A stretch of DNA of 48,840 bases from an uncultured Alphaproteobacteria bacterium (GTDB lineage: Bacteria; Pseudomonadota; Alphaproteobacteria; Methylaequorales; Methylaequoraceae), in assembly GCA_902563305.1 (NCBI GenBank), contig CACEWP010000008.1:1-48840 (forward strand), given 5' to 3'. Numbering within the stretch: the stretch's first letter is position 1; every line of letters begins with the position of its first letter. Shown one piece after another: positions 35,637-44,252 of the stretch. Both the position numbers and the translations under genes were made by a program. The notes under the pieces were generated by a model, which did not search any database, was not told the DNA's origin, and saw nothing but the letters and a program-made list of their open reading frames with translations.

Positions 35637-37301
35637 TCATGTTTGGAGATTGCTTTCCATTAATTTTTTAGCTGCAAGAATCGCTTCTTGCGTAATTTGC
35701 TTACCTGAGAGCATTCTTGCTATTTCATTGATTTTATTATCGCCCTCAATTTTTATAACTTCAATAGTTGTATTGCCCTGCGATATTTTTTTTCTTACTA
35801 GGAAGTGGTTACGACCCTGAGATGCTACTTGTGGGGAGTGTGTAACAACTAAAACCTGTCTTTTTTCACCTAATTTTTTTAATCTTTCCCCCACAGCGTT
35901 AGACACAGCTCCTCCAATTCCGCTGTCAACTTCATCAAATACCATAGTAGATGAATTCGCTTTTTCTGCAGTAACTTTGATTGCAAGAGCTATTCGACAT
36001 AATTCACCTCCAGAAGAGATTTCTTTTATATCACCCATCTTTGATTTTGGATTTGTTCTTATTTTAAAAATAACACTATCCTTACCCAATTGATTATATT
36101 CAGATTCACTAATAGAAGTTTGGAATTCAGCATTTTCTAGTTTTAGATCTGGAAGCTCGATGTTAATTTTATTATCGAGAGTCCTTGCATTTTCTTTCCT
36201 TAATTCAGAAATTTCTTGAGATTTTTTATTATATTTTTCTTTCAATGAAATCAGTTCTTTGAAAAGTTTCTCTATATGTAATTTACTTTCATCAGTTGAG
36301 TTAAGTTTCTTTTCTATCTCAGTAAGCTTTGTATCTAGCATATCAGGTTCTATTGAGTGTTTTTGTGCTAGTTTTTTATATTCAGATAACCTATCATCAA
36401 TTTTTTCAAGAGAGCCGTGATCAATTTCTTGGTTAATAAAATCTTGAAAGATCTTTGATATTTCGGAGATTTCAATTGAAATAGATTTTAATTTTTCGAC
36501 CTCTTTTAATGTTTCAGAGTCTAAAAGATCTTTAATTTTTTCTAAAATAACAATATTTTTTGAAAATAAATCTTCAATTCCTGGGGGATTTTCGGATTGA
36601 AAGTTATTTAAAACAGAATTGAAACTCTCATTTATCTTTCTGGAATTTTGAAGAATTTTTTTTGTTTGATCTAATTTCTCAAATTCACCTTTTTTGGGTT
36701 CGAAAAGATTAAGCTCCTTAATATCATAATTGAAATCTTCTATCTTTTCTTTAATTTCTTGATATTTAATTTTCTCACTTTTATATTCTTCTTCAACTCT
36801 TTTGTATTTTATCCAAATTTCAGATAAATCATTTAATTCTTCACCGTAATCTCCAAAATCATCTAGAGTAGTTATGTGTGTTGCGTTGTCCAACAACCCT
36901 TGCTCAGAAAACTGGCTGTGAATCTCAATAATACTTGTAGCTATAGTTTTTAATGTTGAAAGACTCACTAGATGTTCATTTATCATGGCTTTACTTTTTC
37001 CATCACTTTCAATAACTCTTTTGATAATAATTTCGTCCTCAAAATTGATATCAATCTTATTTAATAAATCTTTTATTTCGTCAAATTTTGAAATATTAAT
37101 TAAAGCACTAATTATTGTTTTTTTTTCATTTTCAGGTCTGATATTTGGTTTTACTCTTCTTCCTGAAATAAGCTCTAATGATTCAAGAATCATCGATTTT
37201 CCTGCTCCAGTCTCCCCAGTAAGGACACACAAGCCTAAACCAAAATCAAGTTCGATTTTATCAATAAGTAATAGATTATCGATTGATAGGTGTCTGATCA
37301 T
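35637..37301 (-). CDS. recN: DNA repair protein RecN (SMC-like ATPase)
   Basis: RecN is an SMC-family protein of double-strand break repair that tethers DNA for RecA-dependent recombination. The N-terminal Walker A is GETGAGKS (29-36). Long coiled-coil arms rich in Lys, Glu and Ile occupy about 150-380. The C-terminal head has the ABC signature EISSGGELCRIALAI and Walker B VFDEVDSGIGG, followed by VVTHSPQVAS. The length of 554 residues is normal. It starts 2 bases after the bamD stop. lpxC-bamD-recN is the usual alphaproteobacterial tail of the dcw cluster. No LexA-type box can precede it directly, because bamD abuts, so any SOS control would have to come from further upstream. Confidence 0.95.
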   Translation of the reverse strand: MIRHLSIDNLLLIDKIELDFGLGLCVLTGETGAGKSMILESLELISGRRVKPNIRPENEKKTIISALINISKFDEIKDLLNKIDINFEDEIIIKRVIESDGKSKAMINEHLVSLSTLKTIATSIIEIHSQFSEQGLLDNATHITTLDDFGDYGEELNDLSEIWIKYKRVEEEYKSEKIKYQEIKEKIEDFNYDIKELNLFEPKKGEFEKLDQTKKILQNSRKINESFNSVLNNFQSENPPGIEDLFSKNIVILEKIKDLLDSETLKEVEKLKSISIEISEISKIFQDFINQEIDHGSLEKIDDRLSEYKKLAQKHSIEPDMLDTKLTEIEKKLNSTDESKLHIEKLFKELISLKEKYNKKSQEISELRKENARTLDNKINIELPDLKLENAEFQTSISESEYNQLGKDSVIFKIRTNPKSKMGDIKEISSGGELCRIALAIKVTAEKANSSTMVFDEVDSGIGGAVSNAVGERLKKLGEKRQVLVVTHSPQVASQGRNHFLVRKKISQGNTTIEVIKIEGDNKINEIARMLSGKQITQEAILAAKKLMESNLQT

Positions 37302-37303
37302 AA

Positions 37304-38131
37304 TTACAGTAAATCAAAGTCTGATGATTTTAACTTCTCTAAATCAAGTTGTCTTTTTTTATATTTTGTTAAATTTCTATTAATTTTATATTTATTTACA
37401 ATTTTTATTCCCTCATTAGTCCACTTAGATTTTGGAAAATTAAATTCCAATATTTTATAGAGGTAATAAGACTGCTTTACTAGACCCAATGAAACATATG
37501 ATTCAATAAGTCTAAAGATTGATTCTGGTATCTGAGCAGATTGTCTGTAATCTTTTAAGACAATTTTATATCTCTTTACTGCTGCTAGATAGTCCCCTTT
37601 AGATTGATAAAATTTTCCAACTTTAATCTCTTTTGCTGCTAAATGATTTTTTAGTTTTTTTATGTGTTTATATGATTTTTTTGCATATTTTGACTTTGGA
37701 TATCTATTAATCAGTTCAGAGAATTCTTCATAAGCTCTAATTGAAAATTTTTGATCTAGATTTATATCTGGAATTCTTTCAAAGTAGGAGTAGGCTTTTA
37801 GATAAATGGCATAGGGTATTAGATTATGATTAGGATTAAGTTCTACAAATTTACTTAGATTCAGAATAGCTTCATCATATTCGTTAGCCGTGTAATGTGC
37901 AAAACCAATCAATAATTGACCTCTAGATGCCCATGGAGAGTAGGGATATTGTATTTCCAGTTCTGTGAAACTGTCTATGGCTTCACTAAAATCTTGCTTC
38001 TTCAAGTGCTTCATCCCTTCATTGTATAATTTGATATCATCATATGAAGAGTAGTTCTTAGTAATTTCTTCATCTGTAGAACAGGAGTATACAAAAAAGT
38101 AAATTATTAGAATCAACACTTTTTTTCTCAT
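37304..38131 (-). CDS. bamD: Outer membrane protein assembly factor BamD (lipoprotein)
   Basis: BamD is the essential lipoprotein of the BAM complex that folds beta-barrels into the outer membrane. The N-terminal signal ends in a lipobox-like FVYSC, giving lipidated Cys17. TPR-type helical repeats follow: YNEGMKHLKKQDFSEAIDSFTELE matches the canonical start of BamD TPR1 (about residues 36-59), with SPWASRGQLLIGFAHY next. The length of 275 residues and the position between lpxC and recN match BamD (formerly ComL) in Alphaproteobacteria. The ATG at 38131 gives a normal signal peptide. Confidence 0.92.
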   Translation of the reverse strand: MRKKVLILIIYFFVYSCSTDEEITKNYSSYDDIKLYNEGMKHLKKQDFSEAIDSFTELEIQYPYSPWASRGQLLIGFAHYTANEYDEAILNLSKFVELNPNHNLIPYAIYLKAYSYFERIPDINLDQKFSIRAYEEFSELINRYPKSKYAKKSYKHIKKLKNHLAAKEIKVGKFYQSKGDYLAAVKRYKIVLKDYRQSAQIPESIFRLIESYVSLGLVKQSYYLYKILEFNFPKSKWTNEGIKIVNKYKINRNLTKYKKRQLDLEKLKSSDFDLL

Positions 38132-38179
38132 GTTGAATATTTTTAATTGATTTATAAAAATTATAAAGGAATTTTTATT

Positions 38180-39112
38180 TTAATTTGAACAGACTAATTC
38201 CCAATTGTTAGGTGATTCAAAAATTTTCTTTAAAAGCTTATTATTAAGTTCATGACCAGTTTGTGAGCTGAAGAATGAACCTAATATTCTATATCCTGCC
38301 AGAGAGATATCACCTATAAAGTCAAGGAGTTTATGACGAACAAATTCATCACTAAATCTTAAACCTTCTTTATTCATGATATTTTTGTCATCTAATACTA
38401 TGGCGTTATCTAAACTACCACCAAGAGCCAACCCTTTTTTTCTCATCGTTTCGACATCTTTAAGAAATCCGAAAGTTCTCGCACTACAAATCTGAGATTG
38501 ATATATTTTTGAATTTAATAAAAGTGATATTGTTTGTTTTCCTATTAATTTATGGTCATAACTTATTTCAGTCGTGATTAAGGTGTTATCAAAAGGGGAG
38601 ACTCTAGCTATTTTATCACCATTTTTTACTTCAACATTCTTCTTAATTTTAATGAATTTTTTGTAAGAATCTTGTTCTTCAAAACCTAGTTTTTCAATTT
38701 TATTTACAAACTCTAAGGCAGAACCGTCATATACGGGGATTTCATTAGAAGTCAAATCAATATATATGTTGTCTATTTCATAAGCATATAAAGCCGATAA
38801 TATATGTTCAACAGTTGAGACACTGTTTCCTCTATTATCTGAGATGAGTGTACACAGTTTTGTAGATCTAACATTGTTGAAATTAGCTTTAATATTCACA
38901 TAAGAATCTTTAACTTTTCTTCTAAAAATAATTCCTGTATCAACTGGAGCAGGAGATAATTTCATTTTAACTTTATTACCAGTATGCAGTCCAATACCAG
39001 TGAAATTAAGTATTCCAGCTAATGTTTTTTGTTTGGCCGCGGACAAAAACTTTGGAAGTTTTGAGTCAAAGAATATTCTTTTATGAGTAATTCTTGGTTT
39101 AGTTTGTAACAT
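38180..39112 (-). CDS. lpxC: UDP-3-O-acyl-N-acetylglucosamine deacetylase
   Basis: LpxC is the zinc amidase that commits UDP-acyl-GlcNAc to lipid A synthesis. Zinc ligands and catalytic residues are all identifiable: Glu102 and His103 in STVEHILSALYA, His260 and Asp264 in RHKLLDFIGD, and the general acid His287 in TGHELNN. These align with E. coli Glu78, His79, His238, Asp242 and His265. The enzyme opens with the usual QKTLAG...TGIGLHTG segment, here preceded by about 27 extra N-terminal residues. The length of 310 residues is normal. Its presence shows that the host makes lipopolysaccharide. A 64-base gap separates it from ftsA, where ftsZ would be expected. Confidence 0.95.
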   Translation of the reverse strand: MLQTKPRITHKRIFFDSKLPKFLSAAKQKTLAGILNFTGIGLHTGNKVKMKLSPAPVDTGIIFRRKVKDSYVNIKANFNNVRSTKLCTLISDNRGNSVSTVEHILSALYAYEIDNIYIDLTSNEIPVYDGSALEFVNKIEKLGFEEQDSYKKFIKIKKNVEVKNGDKIARVSPFDNTLITTEISYDHKLIGKQTISLLLNSKIYQSQICSARTFGFLKDVETMRKKGLALGGSLDNAIVLDDKNIMNKEGLRFSDEFVRHKLLDFIGDISLAGYRILGSFFSSQTGHELNNKLLKKIFESPNNWELVCSN

Positions 39113-39176
39113 AAATTAATTAAACGATATGATGTGGTATTTTGCAATTCACAAAAAGTTACAGTTTATTTCAAAA
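39113..39176. other. ftsA-lpxC junction without ftsZ
   Basis: Only 64 non-coding bases lie between the ftsA stop and the lpxC start. The usual ftsZ gene, or any remnant of it, is not here. On the minus strand the gap includes TTGTGA, a loose -35-like hexamer, followed by a TATC-like sequence, so it may hold a promoter for lpxC-bamD-recN; this is weak. Confidence 0.7.
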
Positions 39177-40400
39177 TCATGCATAACTCTCTTCGATCCA
39201 ATTTTCCAGTTTATCAAAAGCTGTAAAAAAATTATTTTGAATCAATTTGTTTGAATATTCATAATTTTTGCTTTCTTGTGCAAGTTTTATCAATCCTAAT
39301 AATGTACTAAATTCTGGTTTATTGTAGAAAAAGCTTTGCTTATTAACTACCGAACCAATTCTAACTTTTCTATTAAATATGCTCTCAGAGATATTGGTTA
39401 TTCCGTATATTTTGCTTGCTCCACCTGTAATTACTAATGATTTGATACTAACTCTTGCATAAAGATCATCAAAAATATTATCTCTCAAGATCTCAAAAAT
39501 CTCCTCATATCTTGGTTTTATTATTCCAAAAAGAAGATTTCTACTAATTAGTTTGTTTTTAAAAAACTTTGAGTTTATTGTAATTTTTTCGTTGAATTGT
39601 GGACTAAGTGTTCCGTATAAAATTTTTGCATGCTCGGAAGATTCTCTGGAGATATCAAGACCTTTAGAAATATCAGTAGTTACATGTTCCCCCCCAACTG
39701 GAATAACTTTCGTATATACAATTTTGTCATTTATAAATACAACAACTTTTGACGTTTTTGAACCTAAATCAATACATGCAACACCTTCTTTTTTCTCGTT
39801 ATCATTTAAGTTTGCTACTGCTGAAGCTACTCCTGAATCAAAAAAGTTTTTTATATTAATTTTCTCATTCTTGAAACAATCGCTTATGGATTCAAATAGT
39901 TTGGAGCCAATGTAAATATTAAATGAAGATATACCCATTTTTTCACATTTCTGATCTATTGGATCATTAACGACTTTTTTATTGTCAATTCTAAAATTTA
40001 TAGGGTAGGAATGAATAAGATGTTTTGCTTTAACTCTAGATTCAATTATTGATTTTTTGAAGACCCTTCTAACATCTTTCTTAGTGATTCCAAGCTTACC
40101 AGTATCTATTTCCGTGAAGTTTTTCCTGGTAATTGAGTTAATATCAGTAATATTGCTGAAATATTCATAATCATAAACTTTTGTATTTTTTGGTAGACCT
40201 TTTTTTAAAGTTTGTGAGATTGTAGTTGAGAGTTTTTCCTTATCGATCTTATTGTCATTTAAAAAACCGATATTTTTTTGATGGTCCATACCTAGAATAA
40301 ACGGTTTTCCATCTTGTATTCTAAAGAAAAGACACACTAACTTTTCTGTCCCAATATCGAATACACAATATTTTTTCTTACTTGGTAAAAGTTTCAGCAT
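39177..40400 (-). CDS. ftsA: Cell division protein FtsA
   Basis: FtsA is the actin-like ATPase that anchors FtsZ filaments to the membrane and recruits the divisome. Actin-fold motifs are phosphate-1 VFDIGTEK (13-20), phosphate-2 CIDLGSKTSKVVVF (209-222), and the adenosine motif VITGGASKIYG (323-333). The SHS2 (1C) subdomain lies between the first two. PVGGEHVTTDISKGL (234-248) is a strongly conserved FtsA segment. The C-terminus ends in a short amphipathic helix (FDKLENWIEESYA) suited for membrane binding. The length of 407 residues is normal. The ATG overlaps ftsQ by 7 bases. Its FtsZ partner is not encoded next to it as expected. Confidence 0.94.
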   Translation of the reverse strand: MLKLLPSKKKYCVFDIGTEKLVCLFFRIQDGKPFILGMDHQKNIGFLNDNKIDKEKLSTTISQTLKKGLPKNTKVYDYEYFSNITDINSITRKNFTEIDTGKLGITKKDVRRVFKKSIIESRVKAKHLIHSYPINFRIDNKKVVNDPIDQKCEKMGISSFNIYIGSKLFESISDCFKNEKINIKNFFDSGVASAVANLNDNEKKEGVACIDLGSKTSKVVVFINDKIVYTKVIPVGGEHVTTDISKGLDISRESSEHAKILYGTLSPQFNEKITINSKFFKNKLISRNLLFGIIKPRYEEIFEILRDNIFDDLYARVSIKSLVITGGASKIYGITNISESIFNRKVRIGSVVNKQSFFYNKPEFSTLLGLIKLAQESKNYEYSNKLIQNNFFTAFDKLENWIEESYA

Positions 40401-41083
40401 TTTTTTTTGCTCATATACACTCTTCCAATTATACGTAAATCAAAGAAATTGAATTTACTATATAAGCCAGAATCTTTTATATTCTGAAATAAATCCATTA
40501 CTTTATCAAGTTTTTTTAACGGAATTAAAATACATTTATTATCAACAAAGTTTATTTGCCATCCAATATTATTTTGATAAATAATAGACCTTGTATTTAT
40601 GTGAATATCTTTTCTTTCTGAAAAAACTTTCCAAATTAGATTAATGTTTGAGTTTGCGTTTTTACCATATAGTTTTATCATTTTTATGTTTTGATCTGCT
40701 ATTGCCATTTTAAGTGTATTTCCTTGTATATCAATTAACCTCTGTTTGTTTCCAATTATCCATTTCATAAATGGTTTTTTTTCTTCTATAGATATTTCAA
40801 GGACTCCGTTCCAATTTAATTTGTAGGAGAAATTTTTTATCTCGATGATATTATTTAATTCTTTTTTTAATTTAAATGGATTGAAAAGCCAAAAGCTTTG
40901 ACCTTCTTTAACACTAATTTCTTTAATAATATTTTCTCTAGAAATATTGGTTATGTTAACAAGCTCTATTTTATTTATTTTCTTATATTCTAAAACATTC
41001 TTCAATATCTCACCTTGAGTATAAAAATTTACAAAATATAGGAATAGTAAAATGATAGTTATAAATATTATATTACTTCGCAT
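40394..41083 (-). CDS. ftsQ: Cell division protein FtsQ
   Basis: This is a single-pass inner-membrane divisome protein with a periplasmic POTRA domain. The transmembrane helix begins immediately (about residues 5-20). The POTRA region follows (INKIELVNITNISRENIIKEI; EGQSFWLFN), then the beta domain with LEISIEEKKPFMKWI and the LIDIQGNTL strand, all in the family order. The length of 229 residues is shorter than usual, because only about four residues precede the membrane helix. The start is secure: an in-frame TAA lies 9 bases before the ATG at 41083. It overlaps ddl by 16 bases and ftsA by 7. Sequence identity in this family is low, so position between ddl and ftsA is part of the evidence. 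Confidence 0.87.
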   Translation of the reverse strand: MRSNIIFITIILLFLYFVNFYTQGEILKNVLEYKKINKIELVNITNISRENIIKEISVKEGQSFWLFNPFKLKKELNNIIEIKNFSYKLNWNGVLEISIEEKKPFMKWIIGNKQRLIDIQGNTLKMAIADQNIKMIKLYGKNANSNINLIWKVFSERKDIHINTRSIIYQNNIGWQINFVDNKCILIPLKKLDKVMDLFQNIKDSGLYSKFNFFDLRIIGRVYMSKKKC

Positions 41084-41982
41084 CGGGCATTATAGAGAAT
41101 TATTTCACATAATTTAAGAAAATCTATTCCATTATCTTTTGCCATTTCAGGTAATAATGAATTGATTGTTAGTCCGGGTTGCGTATTTATTTCCAAGAGG
41201 AAAATTTCATCTATTTTCTCATTATATCTAAAATCTAGTCTAGAGAGACATTTACAATTAATCTCATTATGAATTACAAGTGATGTTTCTTTTAATTTCT
41301 CAGTAATTTTCTTATTCAACTCCGGATTAATTATATGAGTAGCAATCTCTTGATATTTATTTTTGAAATCATAGACATCACTATCAAAAATTATTTCCAT
41401 TATACCGCATATTTTGTCCTCCAAAATACCTACGGTTATTTCTCTTCCATCAATAAATTCCTCGAGCATAAATTTATCTAGGTTGTTTTTATTTTTTATT
41501 TTAAAAGCATTAAGTTGTTCTTTATTTTCAGCTTTTATAAGGTTGTTACTAGAACCCCCACATATTGGCTTGATAATAATCGGATAGTGAGAATCTTTAA
41601 GTTCATTCAAAATATTAAAATGTTTTGGATGACACACATTAAATGATTTAAAAAAATTTTTTGAAATTATTTTATTCATTGCAATTGATGAGGCCAGTAC
41701 ACCTGAATGTGTGTAAGGCAACTTAAGGTAGTTCAGGATTGATTGGATTTGACCGTCCTCACCAAAAGATCCATGCAAACAATTGAAAACTATGTTTGCA
41801 TTACAACTAATGAGGTCATTAACAAGTTTTTTACAATCATATCCAACATCAATCAGTACAGTATCATATTTATTTTGAAGTGTATTATAGACTTGATTTG
41901 CAGTAAGAATCGAAATTTCTTTTTCATCTGAGATACCACCTCTCAAAATTGCAATTTTGTTAGATTTTTTTAAATTTACCAA
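41068..41982 (-). CDS. ddl: D-alanine--D-alanine ligase
   Basis: Ddl makes the D-Ala-D-Ala dipeptide used by MurF in peptidoglycan precursors. The ATP-grasp features are visible: N-terminal RGGISDEKEISILTANQV (14-31; family GGxSxExxISxxT), NIVFNCLHGSFGEDG with the catalytic HGxxGEDG, IIKPICGGSSN for ATP, MLEEFIDGREITVG, and FLLEINTQPGLT with the metal-binding Glu and Asn. The length of 304 residues is typical of DdlB. The start is TTG at 41982, overlapping murB by 23 bases; no ATG is available before the glycine-rich loop. It lies between murB and ftsQ, the standard place in alphaproteobacterial dcw clusters. Confidence 0.93.
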   Translation of the reverse strand: MVNLKKSNKIAILRGGISDEKEISILTANQVYNTLQNKYDTVLIDVGYDCKKLVNDLISCNANIVFNCLHGSFGEDGQIQSILNYLKLPYTHSGVLASSIAMNKIISKNFFKSFNVCHPKHFNILNELKDSHYPIIIKPICGGSSNNLIKAENKEQLNAFKIKNKNNLDKFMLEEFIDGREITVGILEDKICGIMEIIFDSDVYDFKNKYQEIATHIINPELNKKITEKLKETSLVIHNEINCKCLSRLDFRYNEKIDEIFLLEINTQPGLTINSLLPEMAKDNGIDFLKLCEIILYNARCEVI

Positions 41983-42859
41983 TTCTTAATAACTCCCAAT
42001 CTAATTTAATTTTCTGTTGCTCCCATACGTTTCTTTTTATTTCTTCACCTAGCATTTCAATATCAAGGGATGAAGCATCATTGTCATTAATTAAAAAATT
42101 TGAATGAAGTTCGGATACTTTTGCACCGCCTTGCCTTTTTCCTCTAAATTTTATTTTATCAATTAATTTCCATGCTGAATGTTCATTTGGATTAGTAAAA
42201 GTACTTCCCCCGGTTCTTTTTGCTACAGGTTGTGTTTTTTTTCTGTCATTTGTAATTTTAAAAATTCTTTTCTTAATTTTATCTTTATTGTTTTTATTCA
42301 CTTTAAATCTTGCTTGAATTATGATTTGATTACTATGAAACGAACTTTTTCTATATTCAAAATTCATTTCGTCCTTTCTCAATACTTTTATATTTAATTT
42401 TCTATCTACTATTGTACAGTCAATTAATTTATCGCTTATTTGAGAGCCGTAACAACCAGCATTCATTTTTAAGTTTCCACCGATAGTCCCGGGTATTCCA
42501 GATAGGAATTCAAGCCCCGATATTCCGTTGTTTAAGCAAAATTTAGAAATTTCTGAATCTTTTACTCCAGCTCCTACTGACAAAATTAAATCTTTTTCAT
42601 GAAATTTAATTTTTGTGAATTCTCCTTTTAACTTTATTACCGCTCCTTTGTATCCGCCATCTCTTATAATAACATTAGAGCCAGAACCTATTATTAAGAT
42701 CTGAAAAAACCTTCTACTTAACTTAAGGATTAGTATTAATTGATTAATTGATTTTGGTTCAAAATATAAACTACATTTACCTCCTGTGCCAAACCAGGTT
42801 TTTTTACCTAGCTCGTAATTTAATCTCATTATTTCAAATATTGGAAAATTAAATTTCAT
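41960..42859 (-). CDS. murB: UDP-N-acetylenolpyruvoylglucosamine reductase
   Basis: MurB is the FAD enzyme that converts UDP-GlcNAc-enolpyruvate into UDP-MurNAc. The FAD-binding stretch is GKKTWFGTGGKCSL, then IIGSGSNVIIRDGGYKG and LEFLSGIPGTIGGNLKMNAG. The active-site serine lies in RTGGSTFTNP. The later GAKVSELHSNFLIN motif marks the type IIa-like short form. A longer frame opens at GTG 42913 but would overlap murC by 65 bases and add 18 residues unlike the family. The ATG at 42859 overlaps murC by 11 bases and gives a normal protein of 299 residues, so it is chosen here. It is part of the murC-murB-ddl run. Confidence 0.92.
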   Translation of the reverse strand: MKFNFPIFEIMRLNYELGKKTWFGTGGKCSLYFEPKSINQLILILKLSRRFFQILIIGSGSNVIIRDGGYKGAVIKLKGEFTKIKFHEKDLILSVGAGVKDSEISKFCLNNGISGLEFLSGIPGTIGGNLKMNAGCYGSQISDKLIDCTIVDRKLNIKVLRKDEMNFEYRKSSFHSNQIIIQARFKVNKNNKDKIKKRIFKITNDRKKTQPVAKRTGGSTFTNPNEHSAWKLIDKIKFRGKRQGGAKVSELHSNFLINDNDASSLDIEMLGEEIKRNVWEQQKIKLDWELLRIGKFKKI

Positions 42860-44252
42860 TTTTCTTGAGAAAATTTGCAAAGGAATCTGCGATTCTGGAA
42901 CTTTGTCCAGCACCCAAAAAAATCACATTATCTCCATTACAAATAATTTTTTTTAATGATGAATTAAGTGTTTTTTGATCAGATATAGATCTGATCATTT
43001 TATTTCCATATTTTTTTTTTAGTAATTTAGAAAAATTTAAATTAGTAAATTCTCTTTTCATTTTTTCACCTGCTGTATAAACTGGTAAAACAAAAATAGA
43101 ATTTGCTTTTTTAAAACTTTTTATAAATTCGTCTTTTAAGTTTTTCAATCTACTGAATCTGTGAGGTTCAAAAACTACAATCAATTTGTCTTTAGTTATT
43201 AATTTTAGAGAATCAAGAGTCATTTTTATTTCTTTTGGATGATGAGCGTAGTCGTCAATAACCATAGTATTAAAGGAATTGTATATAATAGAAAATCTTC
43301 TTTTGACTCCCTGAAACTTCTTTAATGCCATTTTAATTTTTGAGTCTGGAACTTTTAAAGCCTTACAAATACAATATGCAGCCAAGGTATTAGCCACATT
43401 GTGAGGCCCTAGAAGTTGGATTAAAATATTTTTAAGAACTTTTTTGTTTTTTGTGTTAGTAACAATATCAAAACAAGAATAAAAAGAATTACCCTTCTTA
43501 ATAATTTTCGTATTTTCAGCATAAAAGTTAGCATCTTTTGAAAGACCATAAGTCAAGATTTTTTTATGGCTGATTCTCTCTTGGATACTTTTTATATTTT
43601 TATCATCAATATTAATCGCAAGAAATCCATAGAAAGGTATATTATTAGCGTAACTTACAAAAGAATCTTTTATTTCATTAATATTGTTATAAAAATCAAG
43701 ATGTTCTAGATCTATATTATTGATTACACCAATAGTTGAAGGTAGCATTGTAAACGAACCATCAGATTCGTCTGCCTCAGCAACAATCCATTCTCCATTT
43801 CCGAGTTTTGCATTGGCATTTATACCGTTAATTATACCGCCATTAATTATAGTTGGGTCGTATCCAGAATATTCTAGTATAGACGAAATAAGTGAAGTTG
43901 TTGTAGTCTTGCCGTGTGAACCTGAAACTGTAATCGATTTTTTTAACCTCATCACTTCTGCAAGCATCATTGCTCTTGAGTATAAAGGAATATTTTTCCG
44001 AGCACCTGAATTAATTTCTACATTATTTGCTTTAATTGCAGAAGAATAAACAATAATATCCGCTTTTTCAATGTTCTTGGAAGCATGTTGGTTATAAACT
44101 CTAATTCCTTTTTTTATTAATCTTCTAGTTATTAAATTTTGAACAATATCACTCCCTGATACTTTGAAACCTTTGCTATGTAAAACTTCAGCTATTGCAC
44201 TCATGCCTATACCCCCAATACCGATAAAATGAACATTTCTTTTCTCAAACAT
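42849..44252 (-). CDS. murC: UDP-N-acetylmuramate--L-alanine ligase
   Basis: MurC adds L-alanine to UDP-MurNAc, the first amino acid of the stem peptide. It has the Mur ligase layout: an N-terminal UDP-binding domain with HFIGIGGIGMSAIAEVL (8-24), a central ATPase domain with GSHGKTTTT (111-119), NGGIINGI and EADESDGSF, and a C-terminal domain with DDYAHHPKEI. The DYAHHP motif and the SDI in VSGSDI are typical of MurC. The length of 467 residues is normal. The gene overlaps murG by 8 bases and murB by 11. Confidence 0.96.
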   Translation of the reverse strand: MFEKRNVHFIGIGGIGMSAIAEVLHSKGFKVSGSDIVQNLITRRLIKKGIRVYNQHASKNIEKADIIVYSSAIKANNVEINSGARKNIPLYSRAMMLAEVMRLKKSITVSGSHGKTTTTSLISSILEYSGYDPTIINGGIINGINANAKLGNGEWIVAEADESDGSFTMLPSTIGVINNIDLEHLDFYNNINEIKDSFVSYANNIPFYGFLAINIDDKNIKSIQERISHKKILTYGLSKDANFYAENTKIIKKGNSFYSCFDIVTNTKNKKVLKNILIQLLGPHNVANTLAAYCICKALKVPDSKIKMALKKFQGVKRRFSIIYNSFNTMVIDDYAHHPKEIKMTLDSLKLITKDKLIVVFEPHRFSRLKNLKDEFIKSFKKANSIFVLPVYTAGEKMKREFTNLNFSKLLKKKYGNKMIRSISDQKTLNSSLKKIICNGDNVIFLGAGQSSRIADSFANFLKKNEI

